This document shows positions 1 through 9,184 of a stretch of DNA of 64,000 nucleotides, in pieces. Below the pieces are notes generated by a model that worked only from the letters and a program-made list of their open reading frames with translations, had not been told where the DNA came from and ran no database searches. The stretch's first letter is position 1. Every line of letters starts with the position of its first letter. The position numbers were made by a program, and so were the translations under genes. Location of the stretch: contig CANQVA010000003.1 in NCBI GenBank assembly GCA_947627175.1, positions 62,001 to 126,000 on the forward strand. The letters run 5' to 3'. The stretch comes from an uncultured Ruminococcus sp. Its GTDB lineage: Bacteria; Bacillota; Clostridia; Oscillospirales; Ruminococcaceae.

Positions 1-1241
1 TCAACATATTTTATATCTTTTATTCCGTCAATCATGACAAGTGTATTTGTATCAGACTGTTTAAGAAGATATTCCGCTTCATGGATTCTGTATTCACTGT
101 TCATTGTAACAAGAACAGCACCTATTTTTGTTGTTGCCCAGAAAGTAATATACCACTGCGGAACATTAGTAGCCCATATAGCAACATGGTCGCCCTTTTT
201 AACGCCCATAGCCATAAGTGAACGTGCAAAAGTGTCTACATCGTCCCTGAATTCAGAATACGTTCTTGTGTAGTCAAGTTCCGTATAGCGGAAAGCGTAT
301 TGATTCGGAAATTCTTCACATATACGGTCAAGAATGTCGGGAAATGTATAATTTATAATTCTCTCCTTAGGCCACGGATATTTTCCTGTACCCCTCATAT
401 TATCCTGAAGTAAATGCTTATGTTTTGTCTTGTATGGTTTCATATATTCGGCAAATTTCGGAATAACTATTCCTGCATCTGAAAGACTATATGCCCAGCG
501 TTTCACCCATTCAAGAGAAACATAGCCCGTATAATTTATTGAACGGAGTTGTTCAAGCATTTTCTTTACCGGAATATCGCCATTTCCTATAATGCGGTAT
601 TCAACTTTGCCGTCGCTGTTTATTATACTGTCCTTGACATGAACATATTTAATATATTCGCCGAGATTTGAAACAGTTGTTTTGGGTGACTCTCCCGCAA
701 AACGATAAGGGTGGTGCATATCCCAGAGAGCGGCGACTTTGCGGTTTTTAACTTTATTAAGAACATTTGCAAGACGTGCTGTATCACTGTAAACGCCGTT
801 AGTTTCGATAAGCAAAGTAACATTATATTCCTCTGCAATCGGAATAAGATTTATGAGTGCCTCTGCAACGCAGTCATCATCAACTTCATTTAAAGGGCTG
901 CATTCGTCATCTCCGAGCACTCTTATATATGGCGTATTGAGTTTATTTGCAAGTTTTGCATATGCAGTTATTTCAGCCTCAGCTTCAGCAAACTTATCCT
1001 TGTCCCTAAGACACGCACCGGAAGAAAGACACGGAATTTCCAGTCCGAGAGAAATGAGTTTATCAATAGTTTCGGGCAAACGTGAATCTGTAAACGGTTT
1101 AGCCTTTACGGAAAAAATTTCATTTCCGAGACCACGTATTTCAATTCCATTAAACTGAAAGTCCTTTGCAATTGAATAAATATCCGACCATGACCAATCA
1201 GGACAGGCAAGTGTTGAAAAACTTATTTTCAAATACATCAT
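1..1241 (-). CDS. TIM-barrel sugar isomerase-like domain fused to AMP-dependent acyl-CoA synthetase (3' end outside window)
   Basis: The reading frame is open from an ATG pair at 1241/1238 to the window edge (413 codons seen), so it is missing from the ORF track. Residues 1 to about 250 look like a xylose isomerase-like TIM barrel: FSTLACPDWSW at the start, LIETNG, ALWDMHHP, YVHVKD and YTGYVSLEW supply Glu, Asp, His and Glu residues at the usual metal-ligand places. From about residue 285 the protein becomes an AMP-binding (ANL superfamily) ligase N-terminus, with YPWPKERIINYTF, GVKKGDHVAIWATNVPQW and IGAVLVTMNSEYR. I translated across the joint and saw no stop, so this is one fused protein. 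The catalytic half of the ligase lies outside the window. Which acid and which sugar-like substrate are used cannot be told. An AAAGGA sits very close to the first ATG, so the exact start is uncertain. Confidence 0.8.
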   Translation of the reverse strand, partial: MMYLKISFSTLACPDWSWSDIYSIAKDFQFNGIEIRGLGNEIFSVKAKPFTDSRLPETIDKLISLGLEIPCLSSGACLRDKDKFAEAEAEITAYAKLANKLNTPYIRVLGDDECSPLNEVDDDCVAEALINLIPIAEEYNVTLLIETNGVYSDTARLANVLNKVKNRKVAALWDMHHPYRFAGESPKTTVSNLGEYIKYVHVKDSIINSDGKVEYRIIGNGDIPVKKMLEQLRSINYTGYVSLEWVKRWAYSLSDAGIVIPKFAEYMKPYKTKHKHLLQDNMRGTGKYPWPKERIINYTFPDILDRICEEFPNQYAFRYTELDYTRTYSEFRDDVDTFARSLMAMGVKKGDHVAIWATNVPQWYITFWATTKIGAVLVTMNSEYRIHEAEYLLKQSDTNTLVMIDGIKDIKYV

Positions 1242-1456
1242 TCCTTTACTTTATTATTCTATAATCAGACTAATTATGTTACGAAAAACATAAAAAATGT
1301 CTTTATCTATTATTTCAAATTGATTTTCATATCAACTCACAATTTTAATTGTATCATGTACTAATCATAATGTCAACATGAATTTTAATATTATTAACAT
1401 ATATTTTACACTAATGCAATACAAATAAAATATATTTTTTGATATTACTATGTAAC

Positions 1457-1696
1457 TTATTTTTTTATTTTAGTATCAATTAGTTTTTCTTTTATTGAAA
1501 CAATATCTGTAATATCCTTGTTGTTGTCATTAACTGAAACTAATACATACTCACCTGTTTTGAAATGTGAACTTCCTGCATAAGCCTTAGCCTGTTTTTC
1601 AGAATTGAAACGCCTTGCAAATTCAATGTTGCATACATCAAGACGCTTTGTACAGATATACATATTTTCGTTTACTTTTTTAACGACAAATTTCAT
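1457..1696 (-). CDS. small hypothetical protein, 79 aa
   Basis: I do not recognise this family. The product is basic and soluble, with no signal peptide or membrane segment, and its end is Lys-rich. The best Shine-Dalgarno match (GAAAGGAG) is almost 30 nt upstream of the ATG, and a stop codon (TAA) directly precedes that ATG, so the start cannot be moved upstream. Between the two lies a small inverted repeat, CGGC-N7-GCCG (1705-1719). If folded it would bring the ribosome site closer to the start codon. The gene follows the YdcF-type gene by about 60 nt on the same strand and could be its last cistron. It is probably real because its frame is long for such AT-rich DNA and it overlaps nothing. 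Confidence 0.55.
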   Translation of the reverse strand: MKFVVKKVNENMYICTKRLDVCNIEFARRFNSEKQAKAYAGSSHFKTGEYVLVSVNDNNKDITDIVSIKEKLIDTKIKK

Positions 1697-1757
1697 TTAA
1701 ATTTCGGCAGAATACGCCGTTTTTTCTCCTTTCAAAATTTATGTTATCCCCGTTATA

Positions 1758-2519
1758 TTACCCAAAAATATAATAATAGACTATTCCGAACCATTCCCTC
1801 ACCCAGTAAACAGGAATTATATACCATGAGGTATAACCTGAAATATTGTATGGTTCTATATCAAGTTTCTTTGCAATCATTTCCGCACGGCACTGATGAA
1901 AACCATCTGTAACAAGAGTTATTTTTTCAGGCAGATTTTCACGGTTAATAATATTTTTTGAAAATTCAAGATTTTCATAAGTATTTACGGATTTATCCTC
2001 CATGAAAATGCGTTCAGGGGAAATTCCCTTTTCAATCAGATAATTTTTCATACAAAGTGCCTCACTTATAACTTCGTCACTTCCCTGACCTCCCGAAACA
2101 ATAACATTAACGCTTTCATGTTCGGAAAGATATTTATATGCACAGTTAAGACGGCGTTTAAGCATAAGGCTCGGTCTGCCCTCTTTTACCTTACAGCCAA
2201 GCACAACAACAGTTGTATTTTCATCTTTCGGAGGGTCGTTTACAGCCTTTATCATAAAAATACTTATAATTACAGCAATTATGATACATATACTTACTAT
2301 TGTTGTTGAAATACAAAGAAATATTTTTCCTGCCGGCTTATTCCACATCTTTTTTACAAGTTCGGTAAAAGGTTTCCAGAATACAAAAATTCCCGTAAGA
2401 CTTCCCGAAACAAGTATACCGGCAACACTTCCAATATTGAAAATGCCCATGAACGACGGAGAAATAAATATCCCGAGAAGTATAGCAGATATAATTGCAG
2501 GTATAATTTTAACTTCCAT
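1758..2519 (-). CDS. YdcF/SanA family (DUF218) membrane protein
   Basis: The C-terminal 160 residues match the DUF218 family (YdcF, SanA, ElyC). TTVVVLGCKV opens the first strand, IVSGGQGSDEVISEA is the conserved glycine-rich turn with an acidic residue, and SVNTYENLEFS is the family's T-x-E-N motif. The N-terminal 95 residues hold about three hydrophobic segments, so the domain is membrane anchored. Members are linked to envelope metabolism, but their reaction is poorly defined, so no substrate is given. The track starts at a TTG (2528). I prefer the ATG nine bases later (MEVKII), although neither has a strong ribosome site. It follows the PHP gene by about 15 nt in the same direction and is likely co-transcribed with it. 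Confidence 0.8.
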   Translation of the reverse strand: MEVKIIPAIISAILLGIFISPSFMGIFNIGSVAGILVSGSLTGIFVFWKPFTELVKKMWNKPAGKIFLCISTTIVSICIIIAVIISIFMIKAVNDPPKDENTTVVVLGCKVKEGRPSLMLKRRLNCAYKYLSEHESVNVIVSGGQGSDEVISEALCMKNYLIEKGISPERIFMEDKSVNTYENLEFSKNIINRENLPEKITLVTDGFHQCRAEMIAKKLDIEPYNISGYTSWYIIPVYWVREWFGIVYYYIFG

Positions 2520-2534
2520 ATTATCCAATTCCCA

Positions 2535-3371
2535 TTACTTCATTTTTGAGGAAAGTTTTAAAATTCTGTCGAGATTTTCTTTTGTTGTAGTTTCACTGCC
2601 TAAATGAGTAGGCACGTTATTATATAATCCGTGAAAATCAGAACCGCCCGTTTCAATCAGTTCATATTTTGAAGCGATTGCAGAAAGTTCATGTCTGTAA
2701 TTTTCGTCAGCAGACCAATGGCCTGTTTCAACACCGTCAATTTTTCCGTTTTTAGCGAGTTCTTCAAGAAGTTCAATACTGTCATAATGTGCCGGGTGTG
2801 CCATTACGGCAACGCCCTTTGCGGTGTGAATAAGGTCGATAACAAAATTAACATCGGGATATTCACGTTCAACATAACATGAACCCGTCTGAGAATTGAA
2901 AAGTTCACGGTCAAGGTCGCCGTAAAATTCAAGTGCATAGCCGTATTCAATCAACGCACGCATTATATGCTGTTTGAAAATACTTTTTGAGGCAGTTGTA
3001 TGTTTCAGTATGCTTTCAAGAGTTATCGGAAACTTTGACATAACTTTGTCAATCATTTCTTTAGAACACGCTTTTCTTATTTCGCAAGATTTAAGGCATA
3101 AACCCTCAAGGCGGTCAGGCTTTCCGGGAGCGTAACAAAGAATGTGTACTTTTCTATTTCTTTTCTTGTCCCATGCAGAAAGTTCAACGCCTTTAAGAAT
3201 CTTTACTCCTGCACGTTCTCCAAGAATACCCGCACGTGAAAATGAAGCCATTGTGTCATGGTCGGTAATTGACAACCATTCTATACCCATGCGTGCAGAC
3301 TGGTCAATAATATCTTCAATCCCCATAGAACCGTCGGACAGTTTAGTATGACAATGTAAATCGCAAAGCAT
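2535..3371 (-). CDS. PHP domain metal-dependent phosphoesterase
   Basis: The protein opens with DLHCHTKLSDGSM and continues with WLSITDHDTM, the two histidine-rich motifs of the PHP (polymerase and histidinol phosphatase) fold. VAVMAHPAHY and GGSDFHG supply the later metal ligands. The overall length (278 aa) fits the YciV/RNase AM-like group that removes 3' phosphates from nucleotides such as pAp or trims short RNA. That role is inferred by family, and other phosphatase activities are possible. The track begins at a TTG (3392). The ATG at 3371 has GAAGGA four bases upstream and puts the motif at residue 4, as is usual, so I chose it. Confidence 0.85.
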   Translation of the reverse strand: MLCDLHCHTKLSDGSMGIEDIIDQSARMGIEWLSITDHDTMASFSRAGILGERAGVKILKGVELSAWDKKRNRKVHILCYAPGKPDRLEGLCLKSCEIRKACSKEMIDKVMSKFPITLESILKHTTASKSIFKQHIMRALIEYGYALEFYGDLDRELFNSQTGSCYVEREYPDVNFVIDLIHTAKGVAVMAHPAHYDSIELLEELAKNGKIDGVETGHWSADENYRHELSAIASKYELIETGGSDFHGLYNNVPTHLGSETTTKENLDRILKLSSKMK

Positions 3372-3498
3372 AAAATCCTTCTTTCTCAACAATTATTATG
3401 TAAAAAAGCCGTTTATTATTTAAACAAAACATTATGTATATTATATCATATCTCTATGCGGATTTCAAGTATTTTATGCACTTTTTTATATTACATTG

Positions 3499-4329
3499 TT
3501 ATTCGTTGCAGAAAGCGGAATATAATTCACTTTTTCTGTATCCCGATTCTTTCGCAACCGCCCTGCACGCATCTGTCGGTTTTTCGCCCATTTCAACGAG
3601 TTTTTTCACCTGTTCAATTGCCTGCTCAAGTGTAATTCTATCGTTTGTATTTCCGTTATTTCCCTCTAAAACAAGCACAAATTCGCCTTTTGGTTCATGT
3701 TCCGAATAATATTCAACAGCTTCACCTAAAGTCATACGCAATACTTCTTCATGAATTTTAGTAAGTTCACGGCAGATTGAAATTTTTCTTTCCGTTCCGA
3801 AAAATTCAGAAAATTCGGAAAGTGTGTTTTTCAACTTGTGGGGAGCCTCATAGAATACCATTAAAGCCGTTTCACTGCGGAGAAGTTCAAGACGTTCGGC
3901 ACGTTCTTTTTTATTTACAGGCAAAAAACCCTCAAATGTGAATCTTTTTGCACTTAGTCCCGAAACTGCAATCGCCGACACTACCGCACTCGCCCCCGGT
4001 ACTACTTTAACATCAATGTCGTTTTCTGCACACATTCTGACAAGCACTTCACCGGGGTCTGAAATGCAAGGCATACCTGCATCTGTGACAATACCGCAAT
4101 TTTCACCGTTAATAATGCGGTCAATTATTTTTTGTGCATCGGCTTTTGAACTATGTTCATGAAAACTTACAAGCTGTTTTTTTATTTCGTATCTGTTAAG
4201 AAGTTTAATAGTTACTCTTGTATCTTCCGCACATATGAAATCAACCTTATTCAGCATATCAAGCTGACGTATAGTTATATCATCAAGATTACCTATAGGC
4301 GTACCTATAACATAAAATATTCCTTTCAT
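3499..4329 (-). CDS. rsmI: 16S rRNA (cytidine(1402)-2'-O)-methyltransferase RsmI
   Basis: RsmI methylates the ribose of C1402 in the decoding centre of 16S rRNA using S-adenosylmethionine. The tetrapyrrole methylase fold is clear: VIGTPIGNLDDIT at residues 7-19, FICAEDTR, LVSFHEHS, GIVTDAGMPCISDPG and VVPGASAVVSAIAVSGL are all RsmI signatures. The length of 276 aa is normal. The ATG has AAAGGA six bases upstream. The start overlaps the stop of the upstream methyltransferase gene by 4 nt (ATGA), so the two are translationally coupled and form one block of RNA modification genes with mnmA. Confidence 0.95.
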   Translation of the reverse strand: MKGIFYVIGTPIGNLDDITIRQLDMLNKVDFICAEDTRVTIKLLNRYEIKKQLVSFHEHSSKADAQKIIDRIINGENCGIVTDAGMPCISDPGEVLVRMCAENDIDVKVVPGASAVVSAIAVSGLSAKRFTFEGFLPVNKKERAERLELLRSETALMVFYEAPHKLKNTLSEFSEFFGTERKISICRELTKIHEEVLRMTLGEAVEYYSEHEPKGEFVLVLEGNNGNTNDRITLEQAIEQVKKLVEMGEKPTDACRAVAKESGYRKSELYSAFCNE

Positions 4330-5051
4330 GGCTTTTCCTTTCCGATTTCATATATTTTTTTAAGTTCGTCAGTAAATCCGTTTCCACTTCTGATATATAA
4401 CTGTTGTTCAATCTTCATAAACGGCTTTGAGCCTTTTTTTCCCTCAATAAGAAAAAGCCACGGTGAAGATTCGGGATTTTTTGAAACAAAACGTATTCTT
4501 TTTGGTTCTATTCCGTTATTTCTCATGGCACATATAACGTCTGCAAGCCTTTCGGGACGGTTGCAGACACAAAGTCTTCCGCCGAATTTCAGCAGTTTTG
4601 AAGAACAACGGCATACATCATCAATATTGCACATTATCTCATGACGGGCGATTTTCTGGGAAGTTATAACACTCTCAATTCCTGCATTCACCGCCTTATA
4701 CGGGGGATTACATATAACAAGGTCAAGCTGTCCGAGAGGGGCATCTTCCCAAAGTTCTCTCATATCTGCACATATCGGTACTATACCCGAAACACCGCTT
4801 TTTTCTATGCTGAGCTTTAACTGTGCAACGGCATTTTCCTGAATGTCAACAGCATATATAATTTGAGGAGGCATTTTTTTCTGCATTATAAGGGGAATTA
4901 TTCCGCACCCTGTGCCGAGGTCACATACTTTGTCTTTTTGTCTGTACTGCGAAAAATCGGCAAGTAAAAAAGCATCTGTGCCGAAACGGTGTTCATTGCT
5001 TGCACATACATATATTTTATCGGTAAGTTTTTCATATTTATATTCCGTCAC
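4326..5051 (-). CDS. tRNA1(Val) (adenine(37)-N6)-methyltransferase family (TrmN6/YfiC-like)
   Basis: This is a class I SAM-dependent methyltransferase. CDLGTGCGIIPLIM (about residues 45-58) is the SAM-binding motif I. LVICNPPYKA carries the NPPY motif typical of N6-adenine and N5-glutamine methyltransferases. The N-terminus (FGTDAFLLADF) matches the YfiC/TrmN6 group, which modifies A37 of tRNA1(Val). The 241-aa size also fits. It overlaps rsmI by 4 nt on one side and mnmA by 4 nt on the other, which supports an RNA-modification role. The exact target nucleotide is an inference from the family. Confidence 0.85.
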   Translation of the reverse strand: MTEYKYEKLTDKIYVCASNEHRFGTDAFLLADFSQYRQKDKVCDLGTGCGIIPLIMQKKMPPQIIYAVDIQENAVAQLKLSIEKSGVSGIVPICADMRELWEDAPLGQLDLVICNPPYKAVNAGIESVITSQKIARHEIMCNIDDVCRCSSKLLKFGGRLCVCNRPERLADVICAMRNNGIEPKRIRFVSKNPESSPWLFLIEGKKGSKPFMKIEQQLYIRSGNGFTDELKKIYEIGKEKP

Positions 5052-6124
5052 TTTATAGTACCTCCGCCTACTACTATATCACCGTCATAGAAAACAACCG
5101 CCTGCCCGCTTGTGACTGCTCTCTGCGGTTCATCAAACTCAACCATATATTCACCGTTTCCGAGATACGAAACAACAGCAGACTGTTCATGTTGGCTGTA
5201 TCGTGTCTTTGCAGTAATTCTCATCGGTTCGGAAATTTCCTCAACGGATATTAAATTGACATCTGTTGCAATAAGACTTTTTGTGTAAAGGTCTTTTTCA
5301 TCGCCGATAGTAACAGTGTTTGTTAAAATATCTTTCTTAACTACATATGCAGGTTTGCCGAGAGAAATTCCGAGACCCTTACGCTGTCCGACTGTATAGT
5401 TTATAATTCCCTTGTGTTTTCCGAGGAATTTTCCGTCTGTACTGATAAAATCCCCCTCCGGGACTTCAGTGCCTGTAAATTTTTTTATAAAACTTACATA
5501 ATCACCGTCAGGCACAAAGCATATATCTTGACTATCGGGTTTATCAGAATTTACAAGACCTGCATTTTCAGCGATTTTCCTTACTTCTGTTTTTTCAAGA
5601 TTTCCGAGCGGAAAAAGCGTATGTGAAAGTTGTTTCTGAGTAAGTGAATATAAAACATATGTCTGGTCTTTACTTCTGTCTTTCGGACGTTTCAATAAAT
5701 ATCTTCCTGTTTTTTCATCGTATTCATTTACGGCATAATGTCCCGTGGCTATGTAGTCATATTCCAATTCAACAGCACGGCGGAGCATTTTGTCAAATTT
5801 AATGTGCCTGTTGCATTCAATGCACGGATTCGGTGTACGTCCGCCGAGATAACTTTCTGCAAAGTTTTTCATAACACATTCACGGAAATTATCCCTGAAA
5901 TTAAATACAAGATGTTCAAATCCGAGACGATATGCAACACTTCTTGCGTCCATAACGTCCGACAACGCACAGCAGGTTTTTCCGTCCTTTTCAGCCTCTA
6001 CTATATCTTCATCGGAAAAGAGTTTGAGAGTAACTCCCATTACTTCGTATCCCTGTTTTCTTAACAGAAGTGCTGAAACAGAACTGTCCACTCCTCCGCT
6101 CATTCCTACCATAACTTTTTTCAT
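5048..6124 (-). CDS. mnmA: tRNA-uridine 2-sulfurtransferase MnmA
   Basis: MnmA installs sulfur at position 2 of the wobble uridine 34 in Lys, Glu and Gln tRNAs. The PP-loop ATP-binding motif GMSGGVDSSVSALLL is at residues 8-22. The first catalytic Cys is in NPCIECN and the second in SQDICFVPDG. YIATGHYAV and the GQRKGLG stretch before the C-terminal beta barrel are also diagnostic. The length is 358 aa, as expected. The start has AAGGA ten bases upstream. It is the first gene of a coupled trio with the TrmN6-like gene and rsmI. No cysteine desulfurase gene is visible nearby. Confidence 0.95.
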   Translation of the reverse strand: MKKVMVGMSGGVDSSVSALLLRKQGYEVMGVTLKLFSDEDIVEAEKDGKTCCALSDVMDARSVAYRLGFEHLVFNFRDNFRECVMKNFAESYLGGRTPNPCIECNRHIKFDKMLRRAVELEYDYIATGHYAVNEYDEKTGRYLLKRPKDRSKDQTYVLYSLTQKQLSHTLFPLGNLEKTEVRKIAENAGLVNSDKPDSQDICFVPDGDYVSFIKKFTGTEVPEGDFISTDGKFLGKHKGIINYTVGQRKGLGISLGKPAYVVKKDILTNTVTIGDEKDLYTKSLIATDVNLISVEEISEPMRITAKTRYSQHEQSAVVSYLGNGEYMVEFDEPQRAVTSGQAVVFYDGDIVVGGGTIK

Positions 6125-6170
6125 AATTCAACATTCCTTTATGCAAAAATTCAGGCGAACCATGTTCGCC

Positions 6171-6818
6171 CTATAAAATACTTTCAATTTTGTCAAGTGA
6201 TTCAAAATAATAATCAGAAATTTTTTCTATAATATGACGTTCCGCAGATGAAACTTCATCATATATTCCGGCAGTCATAAAACCTGAATTAACAGCCGTT
6301 TCTATACAGTGCAACGAATCTTCAACAACAAGAACATTGTCAGGAGACAGCCCCATAATTTCAGCACCGCCCATATATATATCAGGGAAATTCTTTCCTT
6401 TAGGATATTCATATTCCGTAAGCAAAAAATTAAAACGTTCATATATGCCGAGACGTTTAAGAGCAGACTCCGCAAGGCTTTTATAAGTGGCAGTAGCAAT
6501 ACCATATGGAATATTTTTTCTGTCCAACATATCAAGCACTTCTTTTACATAAGGTTTAAGAGGAATATTTTCCTCATATTCAATTTTCACAAGTTCTTCT
6601 ATACGGTCAATGACATATTTCTTAGTGCATTTCAGACCGAAATTATTTATAAAATATTCTGCCGCACCGTCAATTGTAAGTTTTCTGACCCTGTCCGAAA
6701 TATCTTCAGGCGGATTGTCAATACTGTTTTCTTTAAGAAAAGCACGGTCTACACAGCACCATATATTCATTGAGTCTATAAGCGTACCGTCAAGGTCAAA
6801 AATTATCCCTTTAATCAT
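6171..6818 (-). CDS. HAD superfamily hydrolase (beta-phosphoglucomutase/phosphatase-like)
   Basis: Motif I is FDLDGTLIDS with both catalytic Asp residues, motif II is GIATATYKS, the conserved Lys is in YPKGKNFPD, and motif III/IV is VLVVEDSLHCIETA. The cap between motif I and II is helical, as in the beta-phosphoglucomutase and phosphoglycolate phosphatase group, so a small phosphorylated metabolite is the likely substrate. The track's 269-aa version begins with a Gln/Leu-rich run that is only the out-of-frame Thr-rich end of the upstream gene. The true start is the ATG at 6818 (MIKGIIFDLDG, 215 aa). It overlaps the end of the C39 gene by 8 nt, so translation is probably coupled. Confidence 0.88.
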   Translation of the reverse strand: MIKGIIFDLDGTLIDSMNIWCCVDRAFLKENSIDNPPEDISDRVRKLTIDGAAEYFINNFGLKCTKKYVIDRIEELVKIEYEENIPLKPYVKEVLDMLDRKNIPYGIATATYKSLAESALKRLGIYERFNFLLTEYEYPKGKNFPDIYMGGAEIMGLSPDNVLVVEDSLHCIETAVNSGFMTAGIYDEVSSAERHIIEKISDYYFESLDKIESIL

Positions 6819-7839
6819 TTGTAGTAACAGTTTCTGTAGTTTCCGTTTCAGTAGCTGATTCTGTACTTTCTTCTGTTGTCGTTGTTTCTGTTGTTGTAAC
6901 TGTTGTTTCAGTTGTTGTTTCGGGTTCAGACTTTGTAACGGGTTTTGGTTCAGCGTCAAGACCGTTTTCAGCATCACCACAAATAACTACAGCCTGTTTT
7001 CCGAGTATATCATAAATTTTTTCAAAACGTTCAATAGAATAAGTAGTATTTCCTACAAGGGGGTCAGCCGCATATACAACGCCCTGCTCATAATCATATC
7101 CATAAATAGTAAGACAATGCTGATACGTACAGAACCACATTTCTTCGCCGTTCTTTGCCGTATATACATATTCGGGCTTTGTATCAAGAAGATACATTGT
7201 AGTCCATACTATAACGGGACGACCTTGTTCAATTTGATAAAAAAGTTCCTGAAAGTCCGTTCCCGTAAGGTCAACCGGGTAACAGTCCGATTTTTCAACA
7301 CGGAAATAACGTCTTGCCGACTTGCATATTACGGGGGCACTACAGCCGAAACCTGTATGTGACTTCGGGTCGCCTATATAACATTGATTCATTGTATATT
7401 CGCCGTTAAAATCAGTATTCATGTATTTATCGCACATTGTGACTTTATCGACATCAAAACCGAGAAAATTAAGTGTCTGTGTTAGTGCGGTAATTTCACA
7501 ACCCGTTGGCAGTTCGGGATTTTGGAAAACTGTTTTAAAGTCGTCAATAACTGCTTTTTCGGGAAGTTCATAATCATTTTCATAAATATCAATAGTAGCA
7601 GGTTCTGTAGCGGGTTCTGTAGTAGGTTCTTCGGTTATTTCCTGTTTGATATATTTTTCAGGTTCGCTTGAATCCTGATTTTTATATTCTTCTCCTTCTA
7701 CATAGCTACCGCCTAATTCAATAGTATCGGCATCAGCTTCTGTTGAACTGTTCATGAGGTTTACTCTGTTACCGCATGAGGTAAATGTCAATAATGCGGC
7801 AGCCGACAAGGCTGCAATTTTCAGAAATTCAGATATCAT
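6811..7839 (-). CDS. C39-like cysteine peptidase, surface lipoprotein
   Basis: A signal peptide with a hydrophobic core ends in LTFTSCG. This is close to a lipobox but not perfect, so the mature protein is probably anchored on the outer face of the membrane. The catalytic region follows a short Thr/Glu linker: NPELPTGCEITAL holds the Cys, YQHCLTIYGYD holds the His and YAADPLVG follows, all typical of Peptidase_C39_2 proteins. The last 45 residues are nearly all Thr and Glu, a low-complexity tail. The start has GGAG six bases upstream, created by the end of tmcAL, from which it is separated by 3 nt. The substrate is unknown, and some members may be non-proteolytic amidases. Confidence 0.82.
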   Translation of the reverse strand: MISEFLKIAALSAAALLTFTSCGNRVNLMNSSTEADADTIELGGSYVEGEEYKNQDSSEPEKYIKQEITEEPTTEPATEPATIDIYENDYELPEKAVIDDFKTVFQNPELPTGCEITALTQTLNFLGFDVDKVTMCDKYMNTDFNGEYTMNQCYIGDPKSHTGFGCSAPVICKSARRYFRVEKSDCYPVDLTGTDFQELFYQIEQGRPVIVWTTMYLLDTKPEYVYTAKNGEEMWFCTYQHCLTIYGYDYEQGVVYAADPLVGNTTYSIERFEKIYDILGKQAVVICGDAENGLDAEPKPVTKSEPETTTETTVTTTETTTTEESTESATETETTETVTTND

Positions 7840-7842
7840 TTT

Positions 7843-9045
7843 TTACTCCATATCTATCATAATTTTTGCCCTGTAATCCTTCTGGGCGGAAGTCACCGTT
7901 TCAAGTGAAAGACCATACACGTCTGAGGCTCTTATTTCAATTTCGGCAAAACGTTTTGCCGTTTCGCTTAATTGAGAAAGTTTTGCAATAGATGATGCAT
8001 AGGGAATAGACGTAACCCCCTTTGCCTTTGCAAGTATTTCATGACCCCTTTCATTAAAAGCAAGTATTCTGCCAAAAGGCGGAAGATGTTTCATATCCTC
8101 CTTTGTTATTCCAAGCAGAATTGAAAGCATTATTCGTCTGATACGTGCCATTGTATATCTTTTTGTTTTGACGGTAAAGAAAAGTTCGTCAAGTGAACCT
8201 GCCATTCTTGCACTGTATATTCTATGTTCAAGACCCTGCCCCACGTCATTTATAAGGGAAATTTCCTGCGGTGACGAAGTACGGAGCTTGTACAGCATAA
8301 CTCTTTCAAGCCTGCTGAGAGAGGCAATTTCTCCTGTATTCATGGCTTTTGCAACAGCGTCCCACCATAACGGCGTTGTATATGGACGAATTGAGGAAAT
8401 ACCTTTTTCAGATACAAGCCTGCTCCTTATATCAGATGCACTTGTTATATTTCCCGATGTTACTGAATCGTCATGAGCCGTGCCTGTTCTTCTGACAGTA
8501 AACGGTTTCATTTTTGAAGAAAATTTAATCATTGCCCTTAAATACTCTATTGCAAGAAGATTATTAGGTTCTGCTATAACTGACGCTGTCTGCGAATCAA
8601 TGCCGTTTATAACGGAATTAAGTGCTTTAGGATAAGTATAACCCTTTTCCATGATATTTATTATTTCGTCATGACAAGAAAGAGCGACTTTCTGTATAGT
8701 TCCGAGAGCATTATATAATTTCTTTATATTTCCGCATTCACTGCCGAAAGATAATTCTTCAACTACTCCGAGAGAATTCAGAAGCCATACCGCCCCCGCC
8801 GCAAAATTTTCTGCCGAAGAAAGACAATACTGCACAGGTAGTTCAATAACAAGGTCTGCACCTGAACGAACAGCCAATTTTGCCCTTTCCAATTTATCCA
8901 TAATGGCAACGTCGCCCCTCTGGACAAAATTTCCGCTCATGACTGCAACAATATGTGTAGCACCGTTTTTTCTTGTTTCACGGATATGATAAAGATGTCC
9001 GTTATGAAACGGATTATACTCACAAATAATACCGCTAATCTTCAT
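7843..9045 (-). CDS. tmcAL: tRNA(Met) cytidine acetate ligase TmcAL
   Basis: TmcAL uses acetate and ATP to acetylate the wobble cytidine of elongator tRNA-Met. GIICEYNPFHNGHLYHI at the N-terminus is the nucleotidyltransferase HxGH motif, followed by VAVMSGNFVQRGDVA and DLVIELPVQY. The length of 400 aa agrees with the Bacillus enzyme (YlbM). The track starts at a TTG (9072); the ATG at 9045 has GAGGGAG four bases upstream and begins directly before the motif, so I use it. The gene stands divergent from ackA, whose product handles acetate and acetyl phosphate. Downstream come the C39 lipoprotein and HAD genes in one tight row. Confidence 0.92.
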   Translation of the reverse strand: MKISGIICEYNPFHNGHLYHIRETRKNGATHIVAVMSGNFVQRGDVAIMDKLERAKLAVRSGADLVIELPVQYCLSSAENFAAGAVWLLNSLGVVEELSFGSECGNIKKLYNALGTIQKVALSCHDEIINIMEKGYTYPKALNSVINGIDSQTASVIAEPNNLLAIEYLRAMIKFSSKMKPFTVRRTGTAHDDSVTSGNITSASDIRSRLVSEKGISSIRPYTTPLWWDAVAKAMNTGEIASLSRLERVMLYKLRTSSPQEISLINDVGQGLEHRIYSARMAGSLDELFFTVKTKRYTMARIRRIMLSILLGITKEDMKHLPPFGRILAFNERGHEILAKAKGVTSIPYASSIAKLSQLSETAKRFAEIEIRASDVYGLSLETVTSAQKDYRAKIMIDME

Positions 9046-9184
9046 TTTACTCCCTCTTTTCAAAAATTTCAATATTTAAAGAAAAAATTTCATTTATTAT
9101 ACATATTATTTCTGATTTTATTGAATCCTTTGTTTACTTTTTTCTTATTTTATAATTTTAATCTAATAAATTTCTGAAAAGGTC

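Noticed and set aside
6819-6980. Gln-rich N-terminal extension of the HAD hydrolase
   Set aside because: It is the Thr/Glu-rich end of the C39 lipoprotein gene read in another frame. The HAD fold starts at the ATG at 6818.
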